A DNA stretch of 64,000 nucleotides from Pseudognaphalium luteoalbum (GCA_963422505.1 OY730193.1:63158392-63222391); one strand, 5' to 3'; shown: positions 11,236 through 23,305, numbered from the stretch's first letter. The notes: generated by a model not told the origin, from the sequence alone. Made by a program: numbers and translations.

Positions 11236-12681
11236 CTATTCGAATTTCTTATCCTTTTGGGTTAAGGTGGTGAGTGACTGGGCTATTTTGGAAAAGTTTT
11301 TGATAAATCGCCGATAATAGCCAGCCAAACCAAGAAATTGTCGAATCTCAGTTGGGGTCCTTGGAGCTTCCCAGTTTTTGATCGCCTCTATTTTGGATGG
11401 GTCCACATGAATTCCTTTATCATTTATCACGTGACCAAGGAAATGAACCTCTCTAATCCAAAATTCACATTTAGAGAACTTAGCATATAGCTTCTCGTTC
11501 TCGAGTAGTTGGAGGATAAGTTTCAAGTGTTGTTCGTGATCCTCTTTCGTTTTCGAGTAGATCAGGATGTCATCAATGAACACAATGACAAACTTATCAA
11601 GATAAGGTTTGCACACTCGGTTCATGAGATCCATGAATACTGCAGGCGCGTTAGTCAATCCAAACGGCATGACTCGGAACTCATAATGACCATAACAAGT
11701 CCTGAACGCGATCTTTGGTACGTCCTCTTCTTGAACCTTCAGTTGATGGTAACCAGAATGAAGATCGATCTTTGAGTAGTAACTCGATCCTTGTAACTGA
11801 TCGAACAGGTCATTTATGCGAGGTAACGGATATCGGTTCTTGATAGTTACCTTATTCAGCTCTCGGTAGTCAATGCACATCCGCATGGATCCATCCTTCT
11901 TCTTGACAAACAAAACCGGAGCTCCCCAAGGTGAAAAGCTCGGTTGGATGAATCCTAAGTCTAAGAGCTCCTGCAACTGTGTAGACAGTTTTTGCATTTC
12001 TGATGGAGCTAGACAATAAGGTGAGCGAGCGATTGGTGCGGCTCCTGGCACCAGATCGATGCGAAACTTGACTTGTCGTCGGGGTGGTAATCCTGGAAGA
12101 TCGTCAGGAAACACTCCCGGATAGTCTCGCACTACAGGTATATCACTTAAACTTTGCTCCTCGGGTCTCTTTTCAACAACATGTGCCAAAAATGCTGGAT
12201 ATCCCTTTCGGAGATATTTACAGGCTTTCAAGCAATTAATCGTTTTGACGGCACTTGTCCTCTTATCTCCTTGTATCACTAAAGTTTCTCCAGTCGGCAA
12301 TGGTAGACACACCATTTTATCAAAACAAGCAATCTCTGCACGATTCTTCGACAACCAGTCCATACCGACTACCATGTCAAAGCTTCCCAACTCAACCGGT
12401 AGTAAGTCTATTTTGAAAGGATGACTCTCCAATGTTAGAGTACATCCTGGTACTATTTCTCCTGATTCAATCAACCTACCATCGGCTAGTTCTAAAGTGT
12501 ACTTGTTGTCTAGTTTACCGGATTTAATGTCTAATAGTGGTCTAAATTCCGTAGACACAAAACTCAAATCGGCGCCTGAATCAAATAACACAGAGGCATA
12601 ATGGTTGTTAACTAGAAACGTACCAGTGACAGTGTTGGGGTCCTGGCGTGCCTCCTGTGCTCCAATGACAAACGCACGACC
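11236..12681 (-). pseudogene. pol: E2 protease and reverse transcriptase
   Basis: This is a 1.4 kb open frame, continuous with gag except for one TGA at 12682-12684. The protease motif LFDSGADLSFVS lies at its start (about 12590-12555), and the linker ends in the Pro-rich PGLPPRRQV. The RT blocks are all visible: MRMCIDYRELNKVTIKNRY, KIDLHSGYHQLKV with the first catalytic Asp, YEFRVMPFGLTNAPA, and VFIDDILIYS with the two other Asp residues. The frame ends at 11236 near the thumb/connection region, at a frameshift before RNase H. RT, judged by these motifs alone, retains its active-site residues. The cut could be recent because 451 codons from 12591 remain open. Confidence 0.88.
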
Positions 12682-13869
12682 TCAAGCTGGTTGGTTGTTG
12701 GTGTTACCACGGTTGTTGTTGTTCGGGTTCGCATTGCGGTTCTGATTGTTTTGGTTGCCGCGGTTAAGTTTAGGGCACTTGTTTCGGAAATGACCTTGCT
12801 CACCACATTCGAAACATCCATTAGCTGGTCGATCCCTATTTATTTGAGTAGTGGGGTTCGATCTATAGTATTGGGCCAGATGCCCCCTGCGTTTGCAATT
12901 TCCACAGAAAATACAATCACCATCATGGTGACGTTCACACTTGCCACACTTGGGCTTGTTCCCCAAGTAAGTATTTTGTTCAGCAGTAGTGGCAAGGTAA
13001 GCTTTCGTGGTTCCATTTTGCTTCTTATTCTGTTGACCCTGACGGTCATTCCACTTACGTTTTCTCTTTCCAACATCAGCACTGCTGGATTCAACCTTTC
13101 CCGAAGCAGCTTTCTTAGTAAGGGTTCCCATTCTGACTGCTTCATCTGTCAACCGCTGTGCTAGTTCTACAGCACTCTTAATGGTGGCAGGATTAGACGA
13201 AGTCACCAAGCTTCGAATCTGTGGTACCAAACCCCAGATATACCTTTCAGTGCGCTTGTACTCAGGTGTGACCATGTGTGGTACAAGGCGTGCCAGTTCT
13301 TGAAATCTGGTGGTATATACTGTGATATCAGTACCAACCATAGTAATGTCCCAGAGCTCAGTCTCAATCTTCTGTAGCTCACTGCGGGGACAAAATTCTT
13401 CCACGACCATGGCTTTCAAAGTTTCCCAGGTCATTGAGTGGGCGGTTGTGCGTCCAAGTGCTTGAACTTGGCAATTCCACCATGTCAATGCCTTATCCGA
13501 AAATGTGCATGTAGCATACTTTACCATGCAGTCACGAGCACAGTTGCTAATATCTAGCACATACTCCATTTTCTCTATCCAATGAATGATTCCAATGGCA
13601 CCCTCAGTACCACGAAAGTGGCTCGGTTTGCAAGCTAGGAATGTTTTGTACGAACATCCTCTTTGGGTACTCTCAGGGTTATCGTCAGATACAACAGGTT
13701 CGGTATTTCTGCTACCGCTGACCCTGTCGCTATGGTTTCGGTCAATATTATACTGAGCAAGTGCTTCAGCAATCCTTCGGTTGACCATTTGTTCAGTCGT
13801 CTCCTCAACAGCAGGAGGTGGTGAAGGGTTTCTTCAGACGTTCTGGGTATTCCTACGCTTAGGCGGCAT
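12682..13869 (-). pseudogene. gag: E2 gag with zinc knuckles
   Basis: The start is taken at ATG 13869 (MPPKRRN), which resembles the gag start of E6 (MPPRKQ). One TGA interrupts it near 13836; from 13788 the frame is open for 368 codons. It has the retrotransposon gag domain (WIEKMEYVLDISNC ... ALTWWN ... EEFCPRSELQKIE) at residues 70-200. A Cys/His-rich end follows: CGKCERHHDGDC, a second knuckle CGNCKRRGHLAQYY whose last Cys is replaced by Tyr, and an intact CX2CX4HX4C (CFECGEQGHFRNKC). It then becomes Asn-rich. Gag and pol share one frame, as in other chromoviruses, and are now separated by the TGA at 12682. Confidence 0.88.
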
Positions 13870-14227
13870 GATTCAGTCCTAATCACACACAAGAAACACT
13901 CGTAAGATACCCTAATCAAATCGTCACTCATAAAGTATGTATAAATATAGATATAGTATGATAATCAATCACCAATTGATATTACTCATAGTGTACACAG
14001 TGACGTAAACCAAACATAAGTTATATATTATATATAAGTTAAAAGGTTTTACATAAGTTTTATACAAGGATGGGATTTACAATACAAAGAAAATACACCC
14101 ATCGGATCAAATATGATCTACAAAATATGATGGATTTAACCTATACATCCATCTAGTCAAAAGTTTTGCCCTACTACACATAGCTACAATCCTAATACAT
14201 CATAGATACCGTCCTGACATGGTGAGT
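13870..14227 (-). other. Noncoding spacer between E2 ORF0 and gag
   Basis: No gene is seen. The spacer contains a short TATA-rich stretch around 14028-14035. Similar spacers separate ORF0 from gag in E4 (28323-28617) and E6 (53303-53549). Confidence 0.5.
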
Positions 14228-15058
14228 CTAATGGAAATATGCTAAAAACATCCCTACAACCATCCTAACAACTGCCATCAGCATACAAACTCCAACTGCA
14301 GAACCTACTATCCGCAGACGTCTCTCTAGCCTAATCAGACTTGCCCTAGTCGCATCGGCTGACTCTCGATCCATCTCAATGTGTACCTCAGAAGTGGCAA
14401 GACGTCCATAGATAGTAAGCACATCACCGTCCAGTCGAGAGGCATCACTATGCAGCTCTCTGATAGTATCCTGTGTACCATAATGAAATCCAAGAAGGGT
14501 ACGGATAACCGCAACTACAGTGGGGATAGTGAGCTCCAGAGGCTCCTCAGTCAGATGTAAAGGTGTCGATGAGTGAGATAACTCTCCAGTCTCAAAGGTG
14601 GAAGGAATCCTCTCCAGTGTCCTCCAGTGGCGTAGTATACGCGGCATCCAGTCGAGATGCGGAACTCTAGCCCTCTGCAATGATTGTTGATCACAAGGTA
14701 TCTCTCTCTCCTCAATCATCGGATCCTTGTCACGAGGTGCCATGGGTCCTACAGGTGGGGGTCTAATGCTCATCCTAGCGGTCCTACACAATCCAGGCCC
14801 ACGTGAAGACTCTCCAAGATGACGAGTTGCCATGAAAGTAGATCCTAACATACGAGTAGTGGGATCAGTGAGTGGTGATGGTGGAGTGCCTATAGTACCA
14901 TCTGAAGTAGCTCTAGGAAATGTGGGTGGGTACACCTCCTCAGAAAGGTCATCACTAGCATAGTCAGGCTCCTCCTCTGACTCTGAGATGTAGATCAGAA
15001 ACTGCCTAGACATAACTGTGACAAAGGCAATTGTGTGTGTTGTGTTAGACGTATGCAA
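14228..15058 (-). CDS. E2 ORF0: open reading frame upstream of gag, hydrophobic C-terminus
   Basis: An uninterrupted frame of 276 codons (261 if the second Met, at 15013, is used) lies upstream of gag on the same strand. I do not recognise a named family. The N-terminal third is acidic and Ser/Pro-rich (SESEEEPDYASDDLSEEVYPP). The middle has charged helical sequence with Arg/Leu/Glu patterns suggesting a coiled coil (residues ~185-235). The last ~25 residues are strongly hydrophobic (GSAVGVCMLMAVV ... GMFLAYF) with few residues after, the arrangement of a tail anchor. The block around EEPLELTIPTVVAVI weakly resembles a block of ORF0 in E3, E4 and E6. It is the only element-internal frame of this size in the window without a stop. 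Whether it is translated is unknown. Confidence 0.6.
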   Translation of the reverse strand: MHTSNTTHTIAFVTVMSRQFLIYISESEEEPDYASDDLSEEVYPPTFPRATSDGTIGTPPSPLTDPTTRMLGSTFMATRHLGESSRGPGLCRTARMSIRPPPVGPMAPRDKDPMIEEREIPCDQQSLQRARVPHLDWMPRILRHWRTLERIPSTFETGELSHSSTPLHLTEEPLELTIPTVVAVIRTLLGFHYGTQDTIRELHSDASRLDGDVLTIYGRLATSEVHIEMDRESADATRASLIRLERRLRIVGSAVGVCMLMAVVRMVVGMFLAYFH

Positions 15059-15101
15059 AGGTATGAATGCATGAGTGTGTTAGCCAAGGCTATAGTCTAG
15101 G

Positions 15102-18100
15102 TGTGACAACCGTCAAAATTCTCAGGTCATTAACACATTTGAATCTGAAATTACGCTTACAGCATTCTTTAAATCCTAGTGAAAATCCTTGATCATGACT
15201 TAGTAGGCTTATCAAGGTCGTAGAACGTCTTAGAGACTGCTTGGTGAACTTTAAATTCCCTCAGACATGTCAAATTATGTTACTAAGTGATAAATAAAAC
15301 AAAGAAAAATCTACCTTTTATGTCCTCACAAAATCCTTATCGAATCGCAAAACTGAAATTGGTGACTCGGCAAGTAAATTCAATCGGATAGTACCCGACT
15401 TAACACGAACATTGGTGAAAACATTTCTATAAATAACCTAAATCTATTTTTAGAAGTTATTTATCATATATTATTATTTTGTTTAAATAATACACGAAAA
15501 TCCTAGACGTTTCGCTTAAAACGTCTCAAATGCAAAAAAAAATGCACGAATCGTATTCGGCAAGAAAACGAAACTCGATAAACATCTCGGTAACCCAAGA
15601 TAAAGTATTCTAACAACTCTTCAATGAAAAATAATCCCAAATATATCGTTAATAAAAATGACACAAGAAAACATTAGGCGATTTAACGAAAATAACGAGC
15701 AAACGACCAAAATACGTAAACACAGTCTGAGACTGGAAATTAAATCACACTCCCTCATGGTGGGGCCCATGATAATGACCAGCAATCCCCCCTCCTCTTT
15801 TCATTCAAAATATTTAACATTTCCATATACTCTCATTACTTCACTCATTTTCCAAAACACACACACACACACTCCTCTCCTTTTCTCTCTCTAAAACACA
15901 CACAAACACTCTTATTTTTCTCTCTGATTTCCAGCCCTCTTCAAGAGAAAATCAAAGAGTTTGAAGGTGTTCTTTCACCAAAGAAACACTTAAAGGTAAA
16001 TCAAGTCATCTACACTTATCTATCTTTCATTTTCTTACAATTTTTCTTCATGTAATTCGGATTTTACGCCTCTTCCATGACTAAAATCCTCATGCAAAGC
16101 TTGATATTTGTAGGTTATCTCTTTTCACATCCTTATGTGTTAAAAGAAAGAGTAACCCATGATCAAACCGAAAATCAAGTGAAAATCGTGTTATTGCTTG
16201 TAATCTTGTTAGATCTTGTTCATCTTTGTGTAAAAAGCTTGTTTATATGCTAATAATCATATCTAACATATCATGGATGTATTTCAATACCATGCATGTG
16301 TTAGAACATGGATTAAAGGTCAAAAGATAAAAATATTCTTTTATTTCATGATTGGTGTTCTTAACTTTGAATAAAACACTCAATCATTGACTTGCAAGTT
16401 AAAGTGATATAAAACTCAATTCTTCATGAAAATGGACGTTTTTATCGTCTAAAATGAAGTTCTTGAAGTAAGCTTTCCAACCCCATAAGCCTCATATTTT
16501 TATGAGTTAAATTGATATTTTTAATAATTTTTGTAAGAAAATGTGTACAAGCTGTCATATTAAGTCAGAAACTTTCATCTCAGTGTTTTAATCATAAATA
16601 AAGTTTCACACCTCCAAATGACTTGAAACCAACGCCAAAAGTTTATAAATTTTGTTAGATACAACCTTTGTGCTGTTCACTTTTTTTGGAACCCAATAGA
16701 TTTTTCCCAAAAGTAATGATTGCATGCATGTGTTTAGATCTGACCTCAGATGATAAAAGAAAATTCTAAAAATACTTGAACTTATTTATAATTCCTGGAA
16801 AAATTACATAAAATAACTAATATCTTGGGGATTATCTTTGATTTTTTCCTTATTTTATTTCGGATCATAAGTATTTCATAAATTCAACAAACTGATGTAA
16901 TTTTCTAGATATAAGAATGTGGACTGATTTTTGGTTAAAGTTAGAAACCGACACTTGCGGACTTGCTATTTAAGGAAAGACTAACTCCTTATGACTCATG
17001 AACATGTTTAAGGTTTGGGTAAAAGTCTCGGGTCAAACCGAGAAGGTTTGACCGAGTCAACAAGAACGGGCCTCGGTTTCAAAAACGAGAAACTTACTAT
17101 TTTTGGAAAGAATGGTAGCCAAAAGGGATGTGGGTGTCTTATGATGTATTAATCGATTTGTGTGTTGTTAATCATAAATTGTGTGGAACCAAAGTTCCAA
17201 CACTCAAAACACTATAAAATTTGGACACAAATAATTGCGAGACATTATATACTTGTGTATTCATTATTGTACACAAACGCGATAATTGGACATTAACAAA
17301 CTTCAAAGAAAACAAACCATTTTGGCACTTTGTAATCTAAATATTTAGCTAAGAAATCCTATCAAATCTAATTTACCAAAGAACTAATTAGAAACCTCGT
17401 GTTCATAGGACTTGGATAGGAGTCATACCCGACAAGCACGCGCGCTACATCCATCGTTTACTCTTGTGCTCAATTGTGAGTTTTCACAGCCCCTTTTTAC
17501 TTGTTTATTATTTTGGGGTGAAAAGCATGATCTCGAACTTTAACTAAATTGGTTGTACTCTTTATGAACTTGTTGAACTTTTGCTATACTATTTATGTGA
17601 ATTGGTATATACTATTGTTATGCTTGAGTACTATCGTGCTAAAGTCCCCGGAAATACAGTTTACACTACTTATTAACTCGTCCGAAAGCCAGACGAGCCG
17701 TTGATATTTATGGATAACGCTATTTACGGGAAAATCACTCCTCACTCACACTGGTCGTGAGTGCATAGTATCACCTTACTCATGTTAGCGATAGAACATG
17801 GAGCTTGGGGCATGTGTCGGTTGAATCGGTTTAGTAGTGGCCTCAATTGCATTAACACTCTTGTATATTACCTTTCATATTCGCAATTATTACAACCAAT
17901 CATTTTTATTCATGTCTTTATGGACAAAAGCTTTTAGTTCATTTATGTGTAACATTAAACCTGTGAACTCACCAACTATGTTCATAGTTGACCTGTTGTT
18001 TTATCATGCTTTTCAGGAGAACGACAGTAAGGTGCACTCTAGGAGTACATTAGCATGGATGCATGTTCACACGCATTTGCTTTATTTTGAAACTATGACT

Positions 18101-18269
18101 CTCTTTTGGAAACTTTAAGAGCTTATTATAATTTCTTTTCGAACTGTGGTTGAAACTTGTAGTAATGCGTAATATTTTCTCTAAATTATGTATGGTGTTG
18201 CTACTATATCTTATGCATTGTTACCCGGTACTGTTACATCTCGTGTTTCCGCTTTAGCGGGGTGTGACA
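15102..18269 (+). repeat. E3 5' LTR (3168 bp)
   Basis: The LTR starts TGTGACAACC and ends GGGGTGTGACA, four bases before the primer binding site. It includes a TATTTAA box near 15807, a CA-repeat (about 15857-15872) and a CT-rich leader where transcription probably starts. Confidence 0.88.
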
Positions 18270-18273
18270 GATT

Positions 18274-18286
18274 TGGTATCAGAGCC
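18274..18286 (+). other. E3 primer binding site
   Basis: TGGTATCAGAGCC is complementary to the 3' end of plant initiator methionine tRNA. It lies four bases after the LTR end. Confidence 0.92.
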
Positions 18287-19075
18287 TAAGGTTATAGAGA
18301 TTGCCGGTTTTTCCAAACAAAAACCCCAACTATAACCAACATTTTTAAATAATATATTCTTAAAACACCAAAAGTATTACCAGTTTAACTAAACCGAGCA
18401 TATAACTAGTATAACTAACCCGTGTGTTGCATTATTAGACCTCAATTAGACATTGTCTGATCACCTATGTTTAATCTAGGTAAGATTATGCGAGACACGG
18501 AGTAGGTGTACCATGATTATGTTCGATTTTCTTTCCTGTTTAAACCTATGAAAAGAAAACTTTGTGTGTGTGCATTGCATATCGTAGGCATCCATGTAGC
18601 ACCGTTAGTAACTAAGTATACCTCCATTTTAGTCTTATCATTTCGAGGTTAACATGTTAGTGCATAATGTCAAAGTAGCTTGTTTAAGGTGTTAGTCAAA
18701 TCTTGATCTTTGTAAGCGACACTAAGTACAGGATAGCAACACTTGGGGTGTTGCATTAGCTACTGTATATAGTGGTTGTGTCTGGATCCGTGACTGTTCT
18801 TTCTGTCTATGCTCGAGCCATTATGTGATATTCTAATAGATTCTGATTAATTATAGAGCAATAGTTTTACTACTCTTGTTTGTATTAAATGGCCCTTGAT
18901 TTCGCATACATAAACTCGTTAAACAATATTCCGCACATTTAACTAGTTAATCGAACCCTAAAGATCAATAGATTGGAAACTACACATCATTTTCCCACAT
19001 TGCTTAGTCAACAAACGTGTCAGGACACATCACTAATCATCTTAGGAACTAAATCTTCTATTTGTAAGTCTTATC
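18287..19075 (+). other. E3 leader
   Basis: This is untranslated leader between the primer binding site and ORF0. I see no gene or regular repeat in it. Confidence 0.6.
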
Positions 19076-19683
19076 TTGTCGCAACCTTCATCCCACACCG
19101 CCATATCAACTGACGATTATGATTACATCACTGGTCGCCCTCGCGACAACCCACCCAGTACCGAAAAGGAGAATCAGTCCGAAAAAGGACCACTTAAGGA
19201 GTTTCCACCTAAGGATGAACCAATAAAACTGGACCAACATGAAAACTCATCACCTAGGCGCGTTACATCTAGTTCTTCTACTTCACACTCTTGCTCTCAC
19301 TCTTATCGAAGACCTATGAATCGCTTGAGTTATACACGACTAGAAGGACTGATAGACCACCTCAAGCTAGACCTTATACTATCTACACTACTACTGATAC
19401 TCCAACCACTAGGACCCGTCATCGGTCAGATGTCCGCTAATGGAATTGGTTACCCGCAACTCTTGAGACTTGGAGAACTGAAGGAGGAATACAGATTCCT
19501 ACAGAGGGCGAAGAAGCTTTCAACATGCATACCTCCCCCTATGCAGAGGAACCCGATCACCATATCATTCTGGTACTAGCTACTAGGCTACGCCACCATG
19601 AGAATAGAATAGACGCTATAGAGTTAGAACAATACAAAACCCGTTTAGGCTGGATGCACCTGCCTCAGGGCCAAGTTGCATAG
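19076..19683 (+). pseudogene. E3 ORF0, frameshifted
   Basis: Position and order match ORF0 of the other chromoviruses. The first frame (from 19076) is acidic and Ser/Thr/Pro-rich (MSQPSSHTAISTDDYDY ...), like the start of E2 ORF0 (MSRQ ...). The reading must shift before about 19560 to give HHIILVLATRLRHHENRI. That block closely parallels HFTVLVLAARVHRHEQ in E6 and HFTLPALAARLDRHEQR in E4. TAG at 19681-19683 ends this frame. The function is not known; I infer a conserved helical accessory protein. Confidence 0.5.
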
Positions 19684-19821
19684 ATCTATGAGGATCAACA
19701 GGATCTTAGCGAAACCATAGAAACTACCCATCTCTAGGCGATGGAGACTAGAGGCTAAGTTGTTGCCTTGTGATTACGACTAGTCAGCAAAATAGAACTC
19801 ACTTAAGACTAGTAGAAATTC

Positions 19822-20370
19822 CACTACACATGTAGTGTGTGGGAAACGGTTTCAACTAAATTTTCGTCAAACATTTTCCATGGATTTTTCACAAACATAA
19901 ATTTTCCAACAGATTTTTGATAAAACAAAACTTTAAATACTTTTCAATTTCAAGGTATATTATCGACTCAAGCCTTCAACGGATTTCATCGGACATTTAA
20001 TCAAAAAATTTCACAACTTCAATCTTTTCTAACGGATTTCGTTAAAAAGAATTTTCAAAAAATTTGTCAGTGACAAGAGTTTTCAACGTATTTTGATTGA
20101 CTCAAATTTTCAACTAACTCTAAGTTGTAAAACAGATTTTCAACGTAAAAATTGTTTTAACATATTTTATGACAACTCTTACACAAAATGTTTTATAAAA
20201 TATTCAAATCCATAAATTATTAACGAAGTTGCCAAAATCACGATTACGTTAGTAATAGAGGAGACGACGCCAATTTAACCAGAAATAGTACCAGCTGTTT
20301 TGTGTTAAAACTTGGGATAGTTAAAAATTCCTTTCGTATACTAAAAATTTATATTCCTTTAGAGACTAAA
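19822..20370. other. AT-rich insert replacing E3 gag; possible CACTA transposon end
   Basis: The stretch begins CACTACACATGTAGTG and contains many degenerate copies of a TTTTCAACGGATTT-like word (for example near 19975, 20030, 20080 and 20140). Dense subterminal repeats after a CACTA terminus are typical of En/Spm-type transposons. No matching inverted end, transposase or 3-bp target repeat was found, so this identification is weak. What is certain is that gag should lie here and does not. Confidence 0.3.
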
Positions 20371-21827
20371 CTCTGATGCATCAAGAGCTTGTTACGAGTG
20401 TGGAAACACTGAACATTTTAGGAAAGCACATTAAAATCCCAATGTGGTCACAGGTACCTTTCTCCTAAATAACCACTATGCATCAGTACCTTTTACTAAG
20501 GGGCAGACAAGAGCTTTGTCTCACATCAGTTAGGGCCCCTAATCCATAGGGAATCACAACCTTTAGGACCTCCGTATGCGGTAGAACTCGCTATTGGTTA
20601 CAAACTTATTGTTAGTGAAATAATACGCAACTACGTACTAGAACTGAAAGGTGAATCTTTCAGTATAGACCTTATTCCGATGAAAATGGAAAGTTTTGAT
20701 GTAGTAGTCGACATGGACTGGTTGGCCAAAACTCATGTAGACATGAGTTGTCATGAGAAGATTATGCAAGTACTCATTTGAATGAATGAGATACTATTAT
20801 TACATGGAGAAAGACCTGGAAGATATCAGAAGATAGTGTCATCCAAGAAAAAATTGCAAATATCTGATCGAAGAATGTCTCGCTATTTCGGCACACATCG
20901 TCAAGACTAAGCCAAAGGAAAGACGCATACAAGATGTCCTAGTGGTATGCAACTACCCCGAAGTATTTTAAGATGATCTACCTAGATTGCCCCCACATAG
21001 GCAAGTTGAATTTTGAATCGACTTATCCAATCGCTAAGGCACCGTACTGCCTAGCGCCCATGGAAATGCAGGAGTTGTCTAACTAACACCAAGAACTCTC
21101 CGATAAGGGATTTATTTGCCCCAGCTCATCACCATGGGGTGCTCCTGTTCTATTCGTTAATAAAAAGGATGGATCCTCATGAATGTACATTGATTATAGA
21201 GTACTGAACAAATTAACAACTAAGAATAGGTACCCGCTCCATTAAATCGACGATCTATTCGATCAACTGCAAGGCGCCACCTACTTCTCCAAACTCGACC
21301 TACGGTTAGGTTATCACCAATTACGGATTCACAAAGAAGATATACCCGAAACTGTGTTCCAAACACGATATGGGCATTATGAGTTAATCCATATGCCCTT
21401 CAGCCTAACCAATGCGCCTCTGGCATTCATGAACTTAATGAACAGAGTTTGCAGAGCATACTTGGATAAATTTGTGATTTTTATCGATGACATACTAGTC
21501 TACTCGCGTAGTAAAGAGGATCATGAGATAAATTTAGGGCAAGTGTTATAACCACTCAAGGAAGAGAAGTTGTACTCCAAATTCTCTAAGTGTGAGCTTT
21601 GGAACAGAGAAGTACACTTCCTCGATCATATGGTGAACATAGAAGGGATCCATGTGGATCCAGCTAAAATCGAGACGATTGAAAAATGGGAAATCCCGAG
21701 GACCCCTACGGAAATCCATCAATTTCTAGGATTGGCTGGATACAATAGAAGGTCCATCGAAAATTTCTCAAAGACCTCCAAGCACTTGACAGAACTGACC
21801 CAAAAGATGAAGGAATAAGTCTGGAAT
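20371..21827 (+). pseudogene. E3 gag end, protease and RT relic
   Basis: A degraded knuckle (CYECGNTEHFRK at about 20390-20425) is followed by scattered pol sequence: SFSIDLIPMKMESFDVVV (20660-20710) from the protease/linker, PWGAPVLFVNKKDGS near 21130-21175, and RT blocks YGHYELIHMPFSLTNAP (21369-21420) and FVIFIDDILVYS (21471-21510). The YGHYEF block is altered (LIHMPFS), one codon is lost before FIDD, and stops or frameshifts occur every 100-200 bp. The RT tail runs to 21818 (VHFLDHMVN ... FLGLAGYNRR). There is no prospect of function. Confidence 0.8.
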
Positions 21828-23300
21828 ATTGAATAGGAGAAGGCATCCCAAACGCTGAAGCAGAAACTGTGAAATGCGCCAATCCTATCATTGCCCGAAG
21901 GAACAGATTGTGGTATATTGTGATGCGTCACACTTGGGATTGGGCTGCGTTCTGGTGCAGAAGAATAAAGTAATTACAAATACTTCCTGGCAGTTCAAGA
22001 AAAATGAGGTGAACTGTACTACGCATAACTTGGAAATGGGAGCAGTGATCTTTTCAGTTAAGATCTGGAGACATTATCTATACGGTTCCAGATGTACTGT
22101 GTTTACCGATCATAAGAGTCTCCAGGACATACTCGAGCAGAAGATGCTCTACATGAGGCAAAGAAGGTGGATGGAGTTACTTAATGATTATGATTGCGAA
22201 ATTAAGTACCAAAAGCCGTCAGGGTCATTACAACAACCCAAAATACCCCAGTGGAAATGGGAACAGATAACAATGGACTTCGTCACTAAGTCACCTCGAA
22301 CTTCCAAAGGTCATGACTTCATTTGAGTTATTGTCGACCAACTGACAAAATTCGTGCGTTTTCTACTTATCCGAGAGGATTACATAATGGAGAGACTTGC
22401 TCAAAGCTATATTGAAGAAATTATGGCACGTCACGGAGTGCCCATTTCAATTATCTATGACAGAGGTTGTCATTTTACATCGCGGTTTTGGCTATCAATG
22501 CAGAAGGTGTTGGATACCCAACTAAACCTGAGTACAGCTTATCACCCTCAAACAGACGGGCAAGTGAGCGAACTATTCAAACCTTAGAAGATATGATGTG
22601 AGTCTGTGTACTAGACTTTGGAGGAAGTTGGGATGTACACTTACTTACACCTGATAGAGTTCTCTTACAACAACAATTACCAGACTAGCGTCAAGTGTGC
22701 ACCATTTGAGGCCTTGTATGAAAAAAAAAATGCCGATCACCGTTGTGTTGGCACGAAGTCGATGAGAAGCACTTGACAAGGCCAGACGTCATTCAGAAAA
22801 GCTACATTGACAATCGCAGAAAGCCACTAGAATTCCAAACGGGTGATAGAATGTTCCTGAGAGTATCACCTCGAAAAGGACTTGTACACTTCGGCAAGAA
22901 AGGCAAGCTAAGCCCACGCTAAATTGGACCATACAAAATCTTGAAACAAATAGGCCCGATGACTTACAAACTAGAATCTCCCAAAGAGTTGGAAAGCGTT
23001 CATGACATATTTCATGTCTCAAACCTTAAGAAGTGTCTAGTTGACAATTCTCTACTTTGCCCTTAGAAGAGTTCGAATCGATGATTGACTACTTTCTTTT
23101 AGTGAAGCACCTACTGAAAATCCTTAATAGAGGTACCAAAAAGTTGAGACATTATAAGATTTCTTTAGTTAAGGCTCACTAAAATTCTAAACATGGACCT
23201 GAGTTCACGTAGGAACAGGAAAAATTAATGAGACAAAAGTACCGCACCTATTATCGAGTGCTTCGTCACCTAATAGGATCAGTTGAATTTCAGGACGAAA
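21828..23300 (+). pseudogene. E3 RNase H and integrase relic with internal deletion
   Basis: RNase H sequence (IVVYCDASHLGLGCVLVQ, then IFSVKIWRHYLYG) runs to NDYDCEIKY at about 22208. There it jumps directly to QKPSGSLQQP, which in E4 lies some 430 bp further on, so the RNase H tail and the integrase zinc site are deleted. Integrase core blocks follow: TMDFVTKSP, ARHGVPISIIYD and TAYHPQTDGQ. The usual DRD Asp environment is changed to YDRG. Downstream frames carry KLSPR, IGPYKIL and VSNLKKCL before a chromodomain region too decayed to trace. Confidence 0.78.
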
Positions 23301-23305
23301 TTCAT

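Larger units (their letters stand above)
9284..15101 (-). mobile_element. E2: chromovirus-like Ty3/gypsy fragment (Tekay/Del style)
   Basis: On the minus strand the order is ORF0, gag, protease, RT, RNase H and integrase, then an LTR piece. The left end is cut by E1, whose LTR stops at 9283. The right end is cut by the E3 LTR starting at 15102, so the E2 leader, primer binding site and 5' LTR are absent here. The integrase is fused to LTR sequence near 9892, removing the chromodomain end. The coding region is comparatively well kept. Confidence 0.8.

Noticed and set aside
12691..13164. Plus-strand 157-codon frame opposite E2 gag
   Set aside because: It is the antisense shadow of the gag zinc-knuckle region; the minus-strand reading has clear gag homology.
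15658..15894. 78-codon frame in the E3 LTR
   Set aside because: It falls in the promoter/leader part of the LTR, is not preserved in the same form in the 3' LTR, and is low-complexity (Thr-His repeats).
18274..18286. tRNA gene
   Set aside because: The tRNA-like matches here and at 27461, 851, 50311, 56294, 57599 and 63593 are 13-18 bp primer binding sites; no cloverleaf is present.
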